This document shows positions 38,533 through 48,908 of a stretch of 64,000 bases of DNA, one piece after another. The notes beneath the pieces were generated by a model. It was not told the DNA's origin, ran no database searches, and saw only the letters and a list, made by a program, of their open reading frames with translations. Numbering within the stretch: position 1 is the stretch's first letter; the number at the start of each line of letters is the position of its first letter. The stretch lies in the NCBI RefSeq assembly GCF_026210795.1, contig NC_089436.1, positions 2,046,001-2,110,000 of the forward strand, written 5' to 3'. The position numbers were made by a program, and so were the translations under genes. The DNA is from Rhizophagus irregularis. Taxonomy: Eukaryota > Glomeromycota > Glomeromycetes > Glomerales > Glomeraceae.

Positions 38533-39840
38533 ATGTTAAGCGAATACGAAAAGAAACGTTTAAAAAACATAGAAACAAATAAACAAATTTTACGTGAACT
38601 AGGTTTAGAAAGACCACCTACTATAGAAGGTTATGTGAAAAAAACTAGTAAGCCAAATAATCGTAGAGCTGCAAATACTAATAGGAATAAGGATACTACA
38701 AGTTCAGAAACCGGTGATGATTCGATATCACGTGGGAGAGGGATAAGAAGATCATCGCGGTTAGCGAAACTGGTAAAAAATAAATTTATTAAAAATTGAT
38801 TCAATTTGGAACAGACATTAATGATCATTATCTAATAGCCCGCTAAAAGTTTTGAAGAAATTGAAGTCGTTGAAAGAAAACGTGATTCATATATTTCCAA
38901 AAAGGATCTTGATTGGAGAAAATATCGTCCTAATCCAAAACGATTTGGCGAAATTCCTGATGTAGAAGTTGGAGCTTGGTGGGCAACTCGTATGGAATGT
39001 AGTCATCAAGGAGTTCACGCGTAAGCATCACTACAATAATTTGATTGCTTTGACTTTAATAACATCTTTATATAAATCAGACCACCTGTGGCTGGGATCG
39101 CATTTGCTGAAAGTGAAGGAGCTTATAGCGTTGCTTTATCGGGAGTATGTATTCTTCTCATATGGAGTTTTATAATCAATAATTAATAATTATATATTGA
39201 TTTTTTAGGGATACGAAGATGATGTTGATTGGGGTAAATCAAACCACCATAATTTTTTTAACTTAATTTAATTTAATTTAATTCTTAATCAATTAAATGA
39301 TACATAGGAGAAGCGTTCACCTATACTGGTTCTGGTGGCAGAGATTTAAAGGGAACGAAGAACAATCCAAAGAATTTGAGGACTGGACCTCAGGTTAATA
39401 TACTAGATTGCTAATTTGTTAATTAAGTATTTTAACTTATTTATTATTATTAGACAAAGGATCAAATTTTATCTGCCGGGAATTTGGCTCTTAAAATTTC
39501 ATGTGAAACTAATAAACCCGTCCGAGTAATTAGGTAGCGTATTAAATTAATATGAATAGTTTCATGCAGTTTACAATTTTTAATTTTTAAACCTTTAAAT
39601 CTTTTCTTTTAAATATAATTATTGTATAGAGGACACAAATTAGATAACGAATTTGCACCTAAAGAAGGTTATCGGTATGATGGTTTATATACTGTTGAAA
39701 AATGGTGGGAAGAAACTGGGTTATCAGGATTTAAAGTTTTCAAATATGCATTTAAGAGAATGGCAGGTCAACTTCCATTAGGAACTTGTGAAAAGAGCTG
39801 GAGCGACAATGAGGAGGTTGACGATAATTGTAATGAATAA
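38533..39840 (+). CDS. SRA-YDG domain protein (UHRF/methylcytosine-reader type)
   Basis: Seven exons (38533-38772, 38839-39020, 39081-39144, 39209-39233, 39308-39393, 39454-39533, 39630-39840) give 295 residues. SRA domains flip out methylated cytosines. The N-terminal 90 residues are basic and probably disordered (GRGIRRSSRLAKL). The SRA domain follows: RFGEIPDVEVGAWWATRMEC, HQGVHAPPVAGIAFAESEGA, YSVALSGGYEDDVDWGEAF, TYTGSGGRDLKGTK, DQILSAGNLALKISCE, the namesake EGYRYDGLY and FKYAFKRMAGQLPLG. There is no RING, PHD or SET domain, so it is a stand-alone SRA protein rather than full UHRF1. Expected in the nucleus. Exon 4 is only 25 nt. Confidence 0.94.
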
Positions 39841-42790
39841 TAATATTATGATCTGTTGACTATTACGTGTATTTTCCTACCGTTAAATAAATTCCTTAGA
39901 AATTCGTTTAATAAACACTGAATCTTTGTTTTACCCCTCGGACTTCTTCGTAAATCTGAATCTTAAATGTATAACTTATATCAAAGGTTTCTTACCTAAT
40001 AAAATACATGATACGATTTATAAATTTGAAGACTTAAGAATTATGTTTACCAACTTTTAACCCATACCCTCTAATAAAAGGTTTTCTTACCAAAAAGCAT
40101 CGCCAAGTATTGGGAATTAATTCTTTAGGGTTTCTTACTCTTGCTTTTAATATTAAACTTTAATTTAAAAAAGAAAATAATGTAAAAACTTTTTACAAAA
40201 AAAGAATTTATTTTTTCAATTAGCATATTAAGGCTGCTAGGGGGGGGGGGGGGGGGGGGGGAGGACAAAAAATAATACATAAAATACAATACATGACCAG
40301 AATTACCATTAATATTGGCTAAAATTTTGACCAAAAGAGTGAGCAAAAATTTTGAATGATAATTCCGGCCAATACTTAAAGATTTGTATAATTCCGGCCT
40401 AAATTACATGTATTTTTTTTACATAAAAAATCCAAAAACAGGGGGGAAGGAGTTATGTTAAACGAAAAATTGAATTGGTGCGGCCTAAGGTTAGGTCAAA
40501 TTGGATAATTTGAAGTATTGGATTATAAATTGAATTAAATCAAATATCAGATTACAAATTTTAAAGTTTTTTAGAGCATCAAATTCAAATTATTATAGTA
40601 TTCTAATTAATTACAGCATTTCAAAATTTCTAATTAGTTTATTAAAATGAAATTTCTTAATTTGCACTGGATGTTTATACATATATTATGTGAATTTATT
40701 AAAAAGTCATGTAAAAAAAATTTTAATAAATATAATTTAAAAGGAACATGCAATATGTGCATTTTTATCTGTTTCACAAATTTACTTAAAATGTCCAAGT
40801 TGATTTTGAATGTCAATTTTGATTTATTTAATAAATTCTTTTTTTTCCTGATTTTTTATTAAATTTAATTCTGCTTAACATTAAATAATCAGCATAGAAA
40901 ATTTACTTTTTGGAAACCTGTATACTTGAAATCAAATATATTTAAATATACTTAATTTTAATTCAGAGAATTTAACATCCAATTAAAATTTTAACTATAT
41001 TATATCTGACTAAACAAATACTTAAATAACTACTAAACCTATTTAAATACTTAAATATACTCAAATTATTTAAATAATTATTGTGTATAAATAGAAATTA
41101 TCTATTAAAATTCTATAAAATTTACTTGTTATATTTATAAAACATTTAATTTTTATGAAACTACTTATTAATCATATAAAATATTTTTTTTTTTTACTAT
41201 TTAACTTTATAGTGATCAATATTTAATTATGATATATAAAATATTTAAAAAATTACCTAATTTTCAAAAATTTTAAATATATTTTACTTTTAATAGAAGT
41301 TTTTAGAAAAATTTATTAGTAAATTTATTATTAATGTTATTGGTTATAAACTAGTTTAAAAAAGAAAAAAAATCATATAATATTTCCTTTTTATATATAA
41401 TTTATTAATTATATTTTTCCAATATTAAATACTTTTTTTTGCAAAAATTTTAAATAAAAAATTTAAAAGATATTTAATTTTAGGAGTTTTTTTTATTAGT
41501 ATAATATTTTTTCTAATACAATTTAAAAAGTTTGAAATAATGCTAATTTTTATTTTTTTAGATATTAATAATTGTTAATTTGAAAAATAAAAATATAAAA
41601 ATTCATATAATATTTATTCTCTAAAACTGTAACTTTCAAATAATATATAAATTAAAGTATTTTATTATATAAAATTTGAGAATATATACTCATGAGATAT
41701 ATTTGTTATTGCACTTAAATGGGTAGTGATTAGATATATTTTGTATTTTAACCTAACAGTAAAATTTAATAAAGATAATCAGCTCTTTTTAAAAATAATT
41801 TTTTATAAAAAATAATTTTTAAAAATATAAAAGTAAAAAATCATGTTTATTCTTTTACAACTAAATAAGTTTTTTATTTGCATTCCTTAATATTATATTC
41901 TTTTTCCTAATAATAATTACACGTTTTAAATGAAGTTGATATATTTTGAACATTACTCTCTTCTATTAATGATAACACTTCAGAAAACGTCATTTTGGCT
42001 TATAATATTCCAGATTTAAAATTTTTGGAATATTACTATCAAATATTAATAGAATTACAGAAGGCTCTTCATAACAAATTACTTTTATATTCAAGCAGTA
42101 TTTTGACAGTATTTTATAATAATTCTATAAGAAGTCTAGCTAACTAGCAATTTAAACACTAGTTTTTGCTACTGACATCATAATACTGAATTTGATCTTT
42201 TTATTAATATTTTCTCTAATAATCGATGTATAAGTATTAGCAATTTATATTTGATTAATATATTGTAATGAATTGGTTGTATAAGTTGTAGATCTTTAAT
42301 TAATTGTAATATAATTGTTTGTTTCAGATGGTATTAATTCAAACAAACATAAAACTCATGTGAAAAATAACTTTGTTAGATTGGAGAAAAATCTGATATT
42401 AGTGCTGATATAGCATTTCCTGGTTGATAATATATATGTATGTACAAAGTAATGTTATTTCTCCAAATATCACTACATAATATAACTTTATTAATGAAGA
42501 TATTGCAATATAATTAACTTCCTATATTTCTTGAATTTCTTTTTTATCAATATTTATTAAAAGTTCTTATAATTTAATTTGTGATCTATTATATATATGT
42601 TTTACAATATTTCCAAATTTTTCATCAAATTCATTAATTTATTCAATAGAAACTAAAGTTCTTTGGTATAATAATGCCTGTTTCATTTAAGCTCTTATAT
42701 CTTTAAAAATAGTATCAGTTAATAGGTTTGCACTATAATAATTTTTAATTTAATTATATTGTGATTCTTTATCTATCTATATATATATAT
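39841..42790. other. gene-free AT-rich region with homopolymer run and repeat relics
   Basis: Nearly 3 kb with no supported gene. It contains a 22-bp G run (40240-40261), scattered AATTCCGGCC / TTGGCTAAAATT motifs near 40300-40410 like those seen elsewhere in the window, and very AT-rich DNA from 40.5 kb on. Between about 41.9 and 42.7 kb short coding-like pieces occur in broken frames; I cannot assign them. Confidence 0.5.
40240..40261 (+). repeat. G homopolymer, 22 bp
   Basis: Twenty-two consecutive G in DNA that is otherwise strongly AT-rich, followed by AGGACAAAA. It could form a G-quadruplex on the plus strand, or its length could be an assembly artefact. It lies in no gene. Confidence 0.9.
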
Positions 42791-42791
42791 A

Positions 42792-43426
42792 GTGCACACA
42801 GTCTAAAGCCACCACTTTTTATTATGTGATTTCAAATGAATAGAAAAAAAAATTTAATCAATATTTTTTTAAAAAACTTTCTGTAATATTGTAGTTTAAA
42901 CAGTATACTTTTATGTAACAGAGAGTTTTTTCAAATTGAATTACTGTAGCATAAGATATATAAGTTTTAATTTTGGTTATTTTACTATGTTTTGAATAAA
43001 TTTGGAGGAATTTGGCCAGTTTAATACTAATATAATGCAGGCCAAAATTTATAAACTGGCCTAAATTAAGAATTAATATAAAGATATTTTTGTTTAAATA
43101 ACTGAATGAGAATTATTTATCTTTAATTTTATTTTTTTTTTGAAACAAATTAAATATATGTTTATTATTCTTAATTAATATAGAAAAAATTTAATAGGTA
43201 TTACAATTTTAAATATAATAAAATAACAGGTTCTTTCTGATAATATGAATTTATAAATCATTTTAGCCAGAATTAATATTAATTCTGGCTAAACAATTGG
43301 TATTCTATTCTACAAACCCACCTATATATATATATGATAAGTAAATATTGACCAATGAAATTTGCTCACGTGATTTTATATAAATTTGGCCAAAAAATAA
43401 AAAAGTGGTGGCTTTAGACTATGCAC
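42792..43426. mobile_element. MITE with about 28-bp terminal inverted repeats
   Basis: The left end reads GTGCACACAGTCTAAAGCCA and goes on CCACTTTTT. The reverse complement of the right end reads GTGCATAGTCTAAAGCCA and the same CCACTTTTT. AT-repeat DNA (TATATATA) flanks both ends, so the exact duplicated site cannot be fixed. Inside, 43008-43075 forms a stem (TTTGGCCAGTTTA ... TAAACTGGCC) and 43262-43293 is a perfect 32-bp palindrome with half-site TTTAGCCAGAATTAAT. No protein is encoded. Confidence 0.7.
43262..43293. repeat. perfect 32-bp palindrome
   Basis: The half-site TTTAGCCAGAATTAAT is followed directly by its exact reverse complement with no spacer. It lies inside the MITE at 42792-43426. 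The same word in less complete form (TTCTGGCCAAA, GGCCAAAATT) appears near 2345, 40305, 43010, 55785 and 58800. Confidence 0.9.
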
Positions 43427-43713
43427 ATTATATATTTATTTATTTATTTATTTTCTATCTTCTTTACCAATTCCTTTAATAAAATTCCTTGATTTACATG
43501 CTTTTTAAAAACTTCATTTAAAGATTCAATATATTGTGTTAATTCTATTTCTATTGTAAAAACTTTTGCAATAAAATATCTTACTTATGAATTGCAAGTA
43601 ATAAACATTAAACTGAAATTGGTTAATTTTAACCTCCGAAATGGTCAAAATGGTCAAAATGATTTCGACTTGAGCCCCTCCAAAAGTCAAAATGGTCAAA
43701 ATTACGTCATAGT

Positions 43714-43905
43714 CATATGATTTTATAGTAAACAATAATATTAAAATTCAAAATTAACGAACTCCGCATCCAGTGATTCGAATTTTATGATCTTTACACG
43801 GTTGGATTCAGCTCATCGAGAGGATTCCAATGATATGTATTTCATATCTGTAGCATCAATATTGATGGAGTTGTTCACGTTTAAAATTTGGTATTAAATA
43901 GTCAC
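43714..43905 (+). repeat. direct repeat, copy 1 of 2 (about 190 bp)
   Basis: Contains GAACTCCGCATCCAGTGATT, TCTTTACACGGTTGGATTCA and GCATCAATATTGATGGAGTT. It pairs with copy 2 at 45378-45565 with only a handful of differences, so the duplication is recent compared with the surrounding relics. The middle carries a variant of the window's palindromic GATTC...GATTCCAATGA module. Confidence 0.9.
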
Positions 43906-45377
43906 ATATGTGCCGATTTTTGGAATTAGTCTAAATTAAGATTTTTATAAAAATTTAATATTTTAGTAAGATTAACATTACACAAATCTAAATTAAATAT
44001 GTGTTACATATTTACGTAACTCAGATTTAATAAAAAATAATAAAAATTTTTTTAATCAATATTCAAAAATAACGGTAATAATCACTTCTTTTTCCCCATC
44101 ACTGCCCATCACTTTTCCATCATTTTTCTATTCACTTTTATTAAATATGACAAAAAAGTTTATAAGCAAATATAGCAGTTATTTTTAAGTGGTAAGTAAA
44201 AGAAAAAACTTAATATTTTATATACATAGATAAGACATATTTTTTCATAATTTTTAGCTTTAATTTATTGTTTTTTCTTTGTAAAAAATACATGCAAATA
44301 AAAAATAATTATGATGTAAAATAGTTGTAAAATGAATAATAAGATATTCTTTTTTTTCAAAATAACTAATTATATATTTGTTTTTTATTTTTTAAAATTA
44401 TTTTATTAGATTTATTCTACTAAAATCCTTAAATGGCAAATAAAATCTTTTAAATAAAGTAAAAGAATTTGGGATTCTCTTATGAAAGCATTTTTTGGTA
44501 AGAAATAAAATTTTCAGATCGGACTTTATGCAGGTGACAAAATCGTGCATTATTATTCCTGGAGATATGCTAACGTCATTATTTTACATTCATTTGAAAG
44601 CTGAGAATTTGCTCTATCGTAAGAATTAAAGATCAGGAAAATTGGATCACTGGATGAGGCGTAATTAACGATCAAAGTCAAATCAAATTTAAAAATTAAA
44701 AATAAATATATTAGACGTAATTATTCACAATCCAGTGATTCAATTCATTCGATTTTAGGCTTATTAGATAGACTCAATTTTCTCTTTCAAATGAATATAA
44801 TTTCATTCGTGTAGCTTGCATTTACAGGTATTTAATAAATTTTTTTATATCAGATTTTATCAAACTTATAAAATTTTATATTAATAATATAATTGATGAT
44901 TCCTAAACATCTACATATATTAAACGAATTATTTTAAATTTATTTTAAAGATAAAAGTTGGCATCACCTTAGGGAGCAAAGATCATTCAAATTGAATCAC
45001 TACATGTGAAGTAATTAATGATCAAATTTAGATAAAATTCAATAAATATACTGAACGTAATTACTGAGCAACTAGTGATTCAATTCACTTGATTTTAGAT
45101 TCATTAGATAGATCTCGATTTTCTCTTTCAAATGAATGTAAATTTATTTGTATAGCTTATTTCTACGAAGAATTATCAATGATTTTGTCATGAAAGTTAT
45201 ATTTGATCTTTTAAATTTTAATGATATCTTATATTAAAAAAAAATTAAAAATTATATAATTAATTAGTTTTTTTTGCATTATCTAGTATAAATTTATTAT
45301 TCTTATATAAATGATAATTTATATTTGCTTTAATAAAATTATTTTTGTGTAAAAAAATTAGATTCCAAGGATCGGCC

Positions 45378-45565
45378 CATATGATAATTTTTATAGTAAA
45401 TAATAATATTAAAATTCAAAGTTAACGAACTCCGCATCCAGTAATTCGAATTTTATGATCTTTACACGGTTGGATTCAGCTCATCGAGAGGATTCCAATG
45501 ATATGTATTTCATATCTGTAGCATCAATATTGACGGAGTTATTCACGTTTAAAATTTTATATTAA
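45378..45565 (+). repeat. direct repeat, copy 2 of 2 (about 190 bp)
   Basis: Partner of 43714-43905, same orientation, 1.66 kb downstream. It begins with CATATGATAATTTTTATAGT and differs from copy 1 at few positions, mostly at its two edges. Confidence 0.9.
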
Positions 45566-45807
45566 ATTATAATTATAAAAATTACATGACTATGATGTAA
45601 TTTCAACCATTTCGACTTTAATTTCAACTTTTGACCTTCCCAAGTCGAAATATTTCTATTCTTGGGCTTTAATTTTGACTTCATGTATAGTAAGTAAGAT
45701 AAAGTTTTTTCTCAAAATAAAATCAGTATGGCTTATATTTTGTAAATATATCATTATATCTTACTTTAAATTGATACTCATTGTACCTATTTTGCATATA
45801 ATAAAAT

Positions 45808-46200
45808 TAGTGCTCTACATGAGCCAAGCCAGCTCGTGAGCTTTTAAGCTGAGCCAAATCAAGCCAAACAAGCTGCAATTATAGCTTGGCTTAGTGTTGG
45901 CTTAACTCAATTTATTAAAAATTAAAACTAAAGTTTCAAAATGTGATAACTTCGCCAATATTGCTCCAAATTTAATGATTTTACTACCATTCGATTCCTC
46001 TTTATGAGACGAATCTAATGGTAGTAAAATCATTAAATTTGGAGCAATATTAGCGAAGATATCACGTTTTGAAATTTTAGTTATACTAAATTTTATATAA
46101 TTTGAAAATGAGCCAGCTTGTGCACTTTTGGAACAAGCCAAGCTCAGCCAAGCTGAGCTAGCCCTTAGCTCGGCTCAAGCTGGCTCATGTAGAGCTTTAA
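45808..46200. mobile_element. fold-back element, about 393 bp, hAT-like ends
   Basis: Nearly the whole element is an inverted repeat. The outer arms are GCTCTACATGAGCCA and its inverse, the inner arms TTTCAAAATGTGATAACTTC ... GAAGATATCACGTTTTGAAA, and the loop lies at about 45990-46010. The terminal word is TAGTGCTC at the left and TAAAGCTC (reverse complement) at the right, close to that of the larger fold-back at 46643. The arms also hold runs of AGCCAAGC and GAGCC. Flanks are ATAAAAT-like on both sides, so the target duplication is probable but not exact. Non-coding. Confidence 0.7.
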
Positions 46201-46634
46201 TAAAAATTCTCAATAAAACTTTTAATCATTTCAATATGCAATTTGAATTTAGTTTTCTTTTTTATATTTTTAATAATATAATAGATGTATAGTAAGTGAC
46301 ATATTCTTTAATAAATAAACATTTCTGAATTACTATTAGTAAACAGTATAAAAAACAAAAGATTATTTAATTACTTCTAATATATATCGTAAAATCCAAT
46401 TACATATCCGCCAATCTGCAGAATTAACAAAATTTGTCTGAATTAAGGAATTTGACAATAATTTAATAAAAATTAGGTAAATTAAGTTTCGCAAAAATGA
46501 TCACACTTGTGCTACATAATCATATGACAGATATCAAGAAATTACTTTAACAAAAAAGTAGCATTAAAAAATTTTTTTTTTTTGTAAACTCCCTATTAAA
46601 CTCCCCATCAACTCCCTCATCAACTTTTCAACCA
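46201..46634. other. spacer between two fold-back elements
   Basis: AT-rich DNA with no gene or clear repeat. It separates the two related fold-back elements by 434 bp. Confidence 0.6.
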
Positions 46635-46642
46635 GTTTTTAC

Positions 46643-47840
46643 TAAAGCTCCGAATGGGTCAGTTTGGTCCGGATTATAGACGGTTCGGATTAGAGCCGAA
46701 ATCCGTAAGAACTGAACCGAAAAACTGGCAGTTCGGTTCGGTTTAATCCGATTTTTATAAAAATGCGAAAAATCGAATAGCCGGCCATCTAGTGATCGTA
46801 TAAAGTCGCGCCATATATCATTGGATTCGTCTAGACGAGACGCGTCGAATGGTGGTAAGATCATGTCTCTAGCATCAATAGATCACACGTTAACCCACGC
46901 TAAATGATTTATCAATAATTGGAATTAGCAAGCTATCTATCAGTGCTAGAGATATGATCTTAGCACCATTCGACGCGTCTCAGTGAGACGAATCCAATGA
47001 ATATAAATTCGTTTGTGTACGACTACTAGATGGCGAATAATATCAAGTTTTGCATTTTTTTAAAATTTTCGAGCGTTAAAAATTAAAAATTCCTATGCAT
47101 GAATTTATTCGTCGTCCAATGGTCATACAAATATGAATTAGAACTCATTAGATTCGTCTCGATGAGACGAGTTGAATGGTGGTGAGATCATATCTCTAGC
47201 ATTAATAGATCGTAAGTTAATTCACGCTAAATAATTTATAAAAAATTGGCATTAGCAAGCTATTTATCGATGCTAGAGACGTGATCTTACCACCATTCGA
47301 CTCATCTCATCGAGACGAATCCAATGAGTCCTAATTCATATTTGTATGACTATTGGACAACGAATAAATTCATGTATCGGAATTTTTAATTTTTAACGCT
47401 CGAAAATTTTAAAGAAATGCGAAACTTGATATTATTCGCTATCTAGTGGTTGTACACGAACGAATTTATATTCATTGGATTCGTCTCGCTAAAGACGCGT
47501 CGAATGGTGCTAAGATCGTATGCATATACCGATATATAATTTCACTAATTCCAATTATTGATAAATCATTTAGCGTAGGTTAACGTGTGATCTATGGATG
47601 CTAGAGACATGATCGTACCACCATTCGACGCGTCTTGTCGAGAAGAATCCAATGATATATGGCTCAACTTTGTACGATCACTAGATGGCCGGCTATTCGA
47701 TTTTTCGCTTTTTATAAAAATCGGATTAAACCGAATCGAACTGCCGGTTTTTCGGTTCTAATACCCAAACTGAACCGAACCGAATTTTGAGCCGGTTTCA
47801 GATCGGTTCCCCGGTTTAGCTCGAACCGTTCAGAGCTTTA
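46643..47840. mobile_element. large hierarchical fold-back element, 1,198 bp, 8-bp target duplication
   Basis: The element starts TAAAGCTCCGAA and ends with the inverse (...GAGCTTTA). The 8-bp direct duplication GTTTTTAC stands on both sides (46635-46642 and 47841-47848). The two roughly 600-bp halves are inverted copies of each other around about 47243. Each half is again built from inverted pairs of one module: CTAGAGAYATGATCTTA, CCACCATTCGACGCGTCT, GAGACGAATCCAATGA, then CACTAGATGGCGAAT. The result is palindromes within palindromes. An 8-bp target and the terminal word suggest a hAT-derived element. The short open frame at 46628-46864 is a by-product of the repeat. Confidence 0.85.
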
Positions 47841-47848
47841 GTTTTTAC

Positions 47849-48460
47849 ATCAAGTAAGTTGAGAATTTTTGCAAGTATATTAGTAATTATTTTATATTAA
47901 ATACAACTTGGAGCTGTTTTTTTATTTTTTTTTTTATAGTTTATAGAAAAAATTTATTTAGAAAGCAAAATTATTCAAAAAAAATATTTCAATAAATAAA
48001 TAACTCTAAATATTAATAATGATATTTTAGCGAATTTAGATTATGTATTGATTAGTTGTTTAATTAAAAATCTATTTGATATTTATTATTAATTATTTTT
48101 CAGTTAATTTTTTTTCGTTAAATCATTAAATATTCTGGATTTTGTAAAGTTTTTCTTTTTTTTTTAATAAACTAACTTGATAATATTTTTTCCTTTTTTT
48201 TCTAGAAACTCCTTCTACTAGTTTCGAGTTAAATAGGTAAATATTTTGGGAGAAGTCTTAAAAGTTTTTTTTATATATTTTTTGACATTTTTTCTTATGT
48301 AAGAACGGTGTTTGATCGATTTTAATCAGTACTGCGCCATATAACTAATAATCGGCAAATTCTGTGAATCGGTAAATATGATAATCTACCTGTATTTCAT
48401 TAATACTTGAGCGAAAACTCTTGTCTTAAAATTATTATCAATACTAACAAATAAGTAAAG
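47849..48460. other. AT-rich spacer
   Basis: About 600 bp of AT-rich sequence with long T runs. I see no gene, RNA or repeat in it. Confidence 0.6.
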
Positions 48461-48687
48461 TACTATTTTAGGACCCCGAAAAATACATATAAAGGTCACA
48501 TGTAAGTTTGCTTAACCATATTAATAAAATTTCCAAAAGTCATAAAATTTTATTTGCATAGATTTTGAGATTTTTTAAAAGGTTATATATATAGTTTGCG
48601 TAATAACAATCATTTTTATATGTCATATATTTTAATTTGCGTAGTCAACAGTATTTTTTAATAAAATATATATATATATATAATTCT

Positions 48688-48870
48688 AGCAGTCTTCTAC
48701 TAATTAGCAGCATAACGCCTTAGAATTCCAGCAATTTTCTACTAATTAGCAGCATAACGCCTTGGAATTCCGGCAATTTTCTACTAATTAGTAGCATAAC
48801 ACCTTGGAATTCCAGCAATTTTTTACTAATTAGCAGCATAATGCCTTGGAATTCCCTAATAAGCAGCATT
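48688..48870 (+). repeat. minisatellite, 42-bp unit, about four copies
   Basis: Units begin at GAATTCCAGCAATTTT with CTACTAATTAGCAGCATAA and CGCCTTG following. Successive GAATTC sites at 48723 and 48765 lie 42 bp apart. The last copy is truncated and degenerate. Because 42 is a multiple of three, one reverse frame stays open across it as a 14-residue repeat, but there is no other sign of a gene. It lies inside the outer transposon, left of the nested one. Confidence 0.85.
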
Positions 48871-48908
48871 ACGCATAGTATAATACATAAATTTTTGAAA
48901 ATACATAA

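Larger units (their letters stand above)
43659..45660. mobile_element. composite non-autonomous element with long imperfect TIRs and subterminal direct repeats
   Basis: Left end (about 43659-43730) and right end (about 45580-45660) are inverted relative to each other: ATTTCGACTTG ... AAATTACGTCATAGTCATATGA against ATTTCGACTTGG ... AAATTACATCATAGTCATG. Just inside each end lies the same roughly 190-bp sequence in direct orientation (43714-43905 and 45378-45565), about 95% or more alike. The centre contains a second direct repeat pair (about 44695-44830 and 45040-45170, near 80% alike). There is no reading frame of note. Direct rather than inverted subterminal copies are unusual for a MITE, so a duplication history is likely. 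Confidence 0.55.

Noticed and set aside
40125-40346. Reverse open frame with a proline run (SSPPPPPPP)
   Set aside because: The proline run is only the translation of the 22-bp G homopolymer; there are no splice partners, motifs or coding composition.
46628-46864. Open frame of 78 codons on the minus strand
   Set aside because: It lies in one arm of the fold-back element and translates inverted-repeat DNA; the mirror arm has no matching frame.
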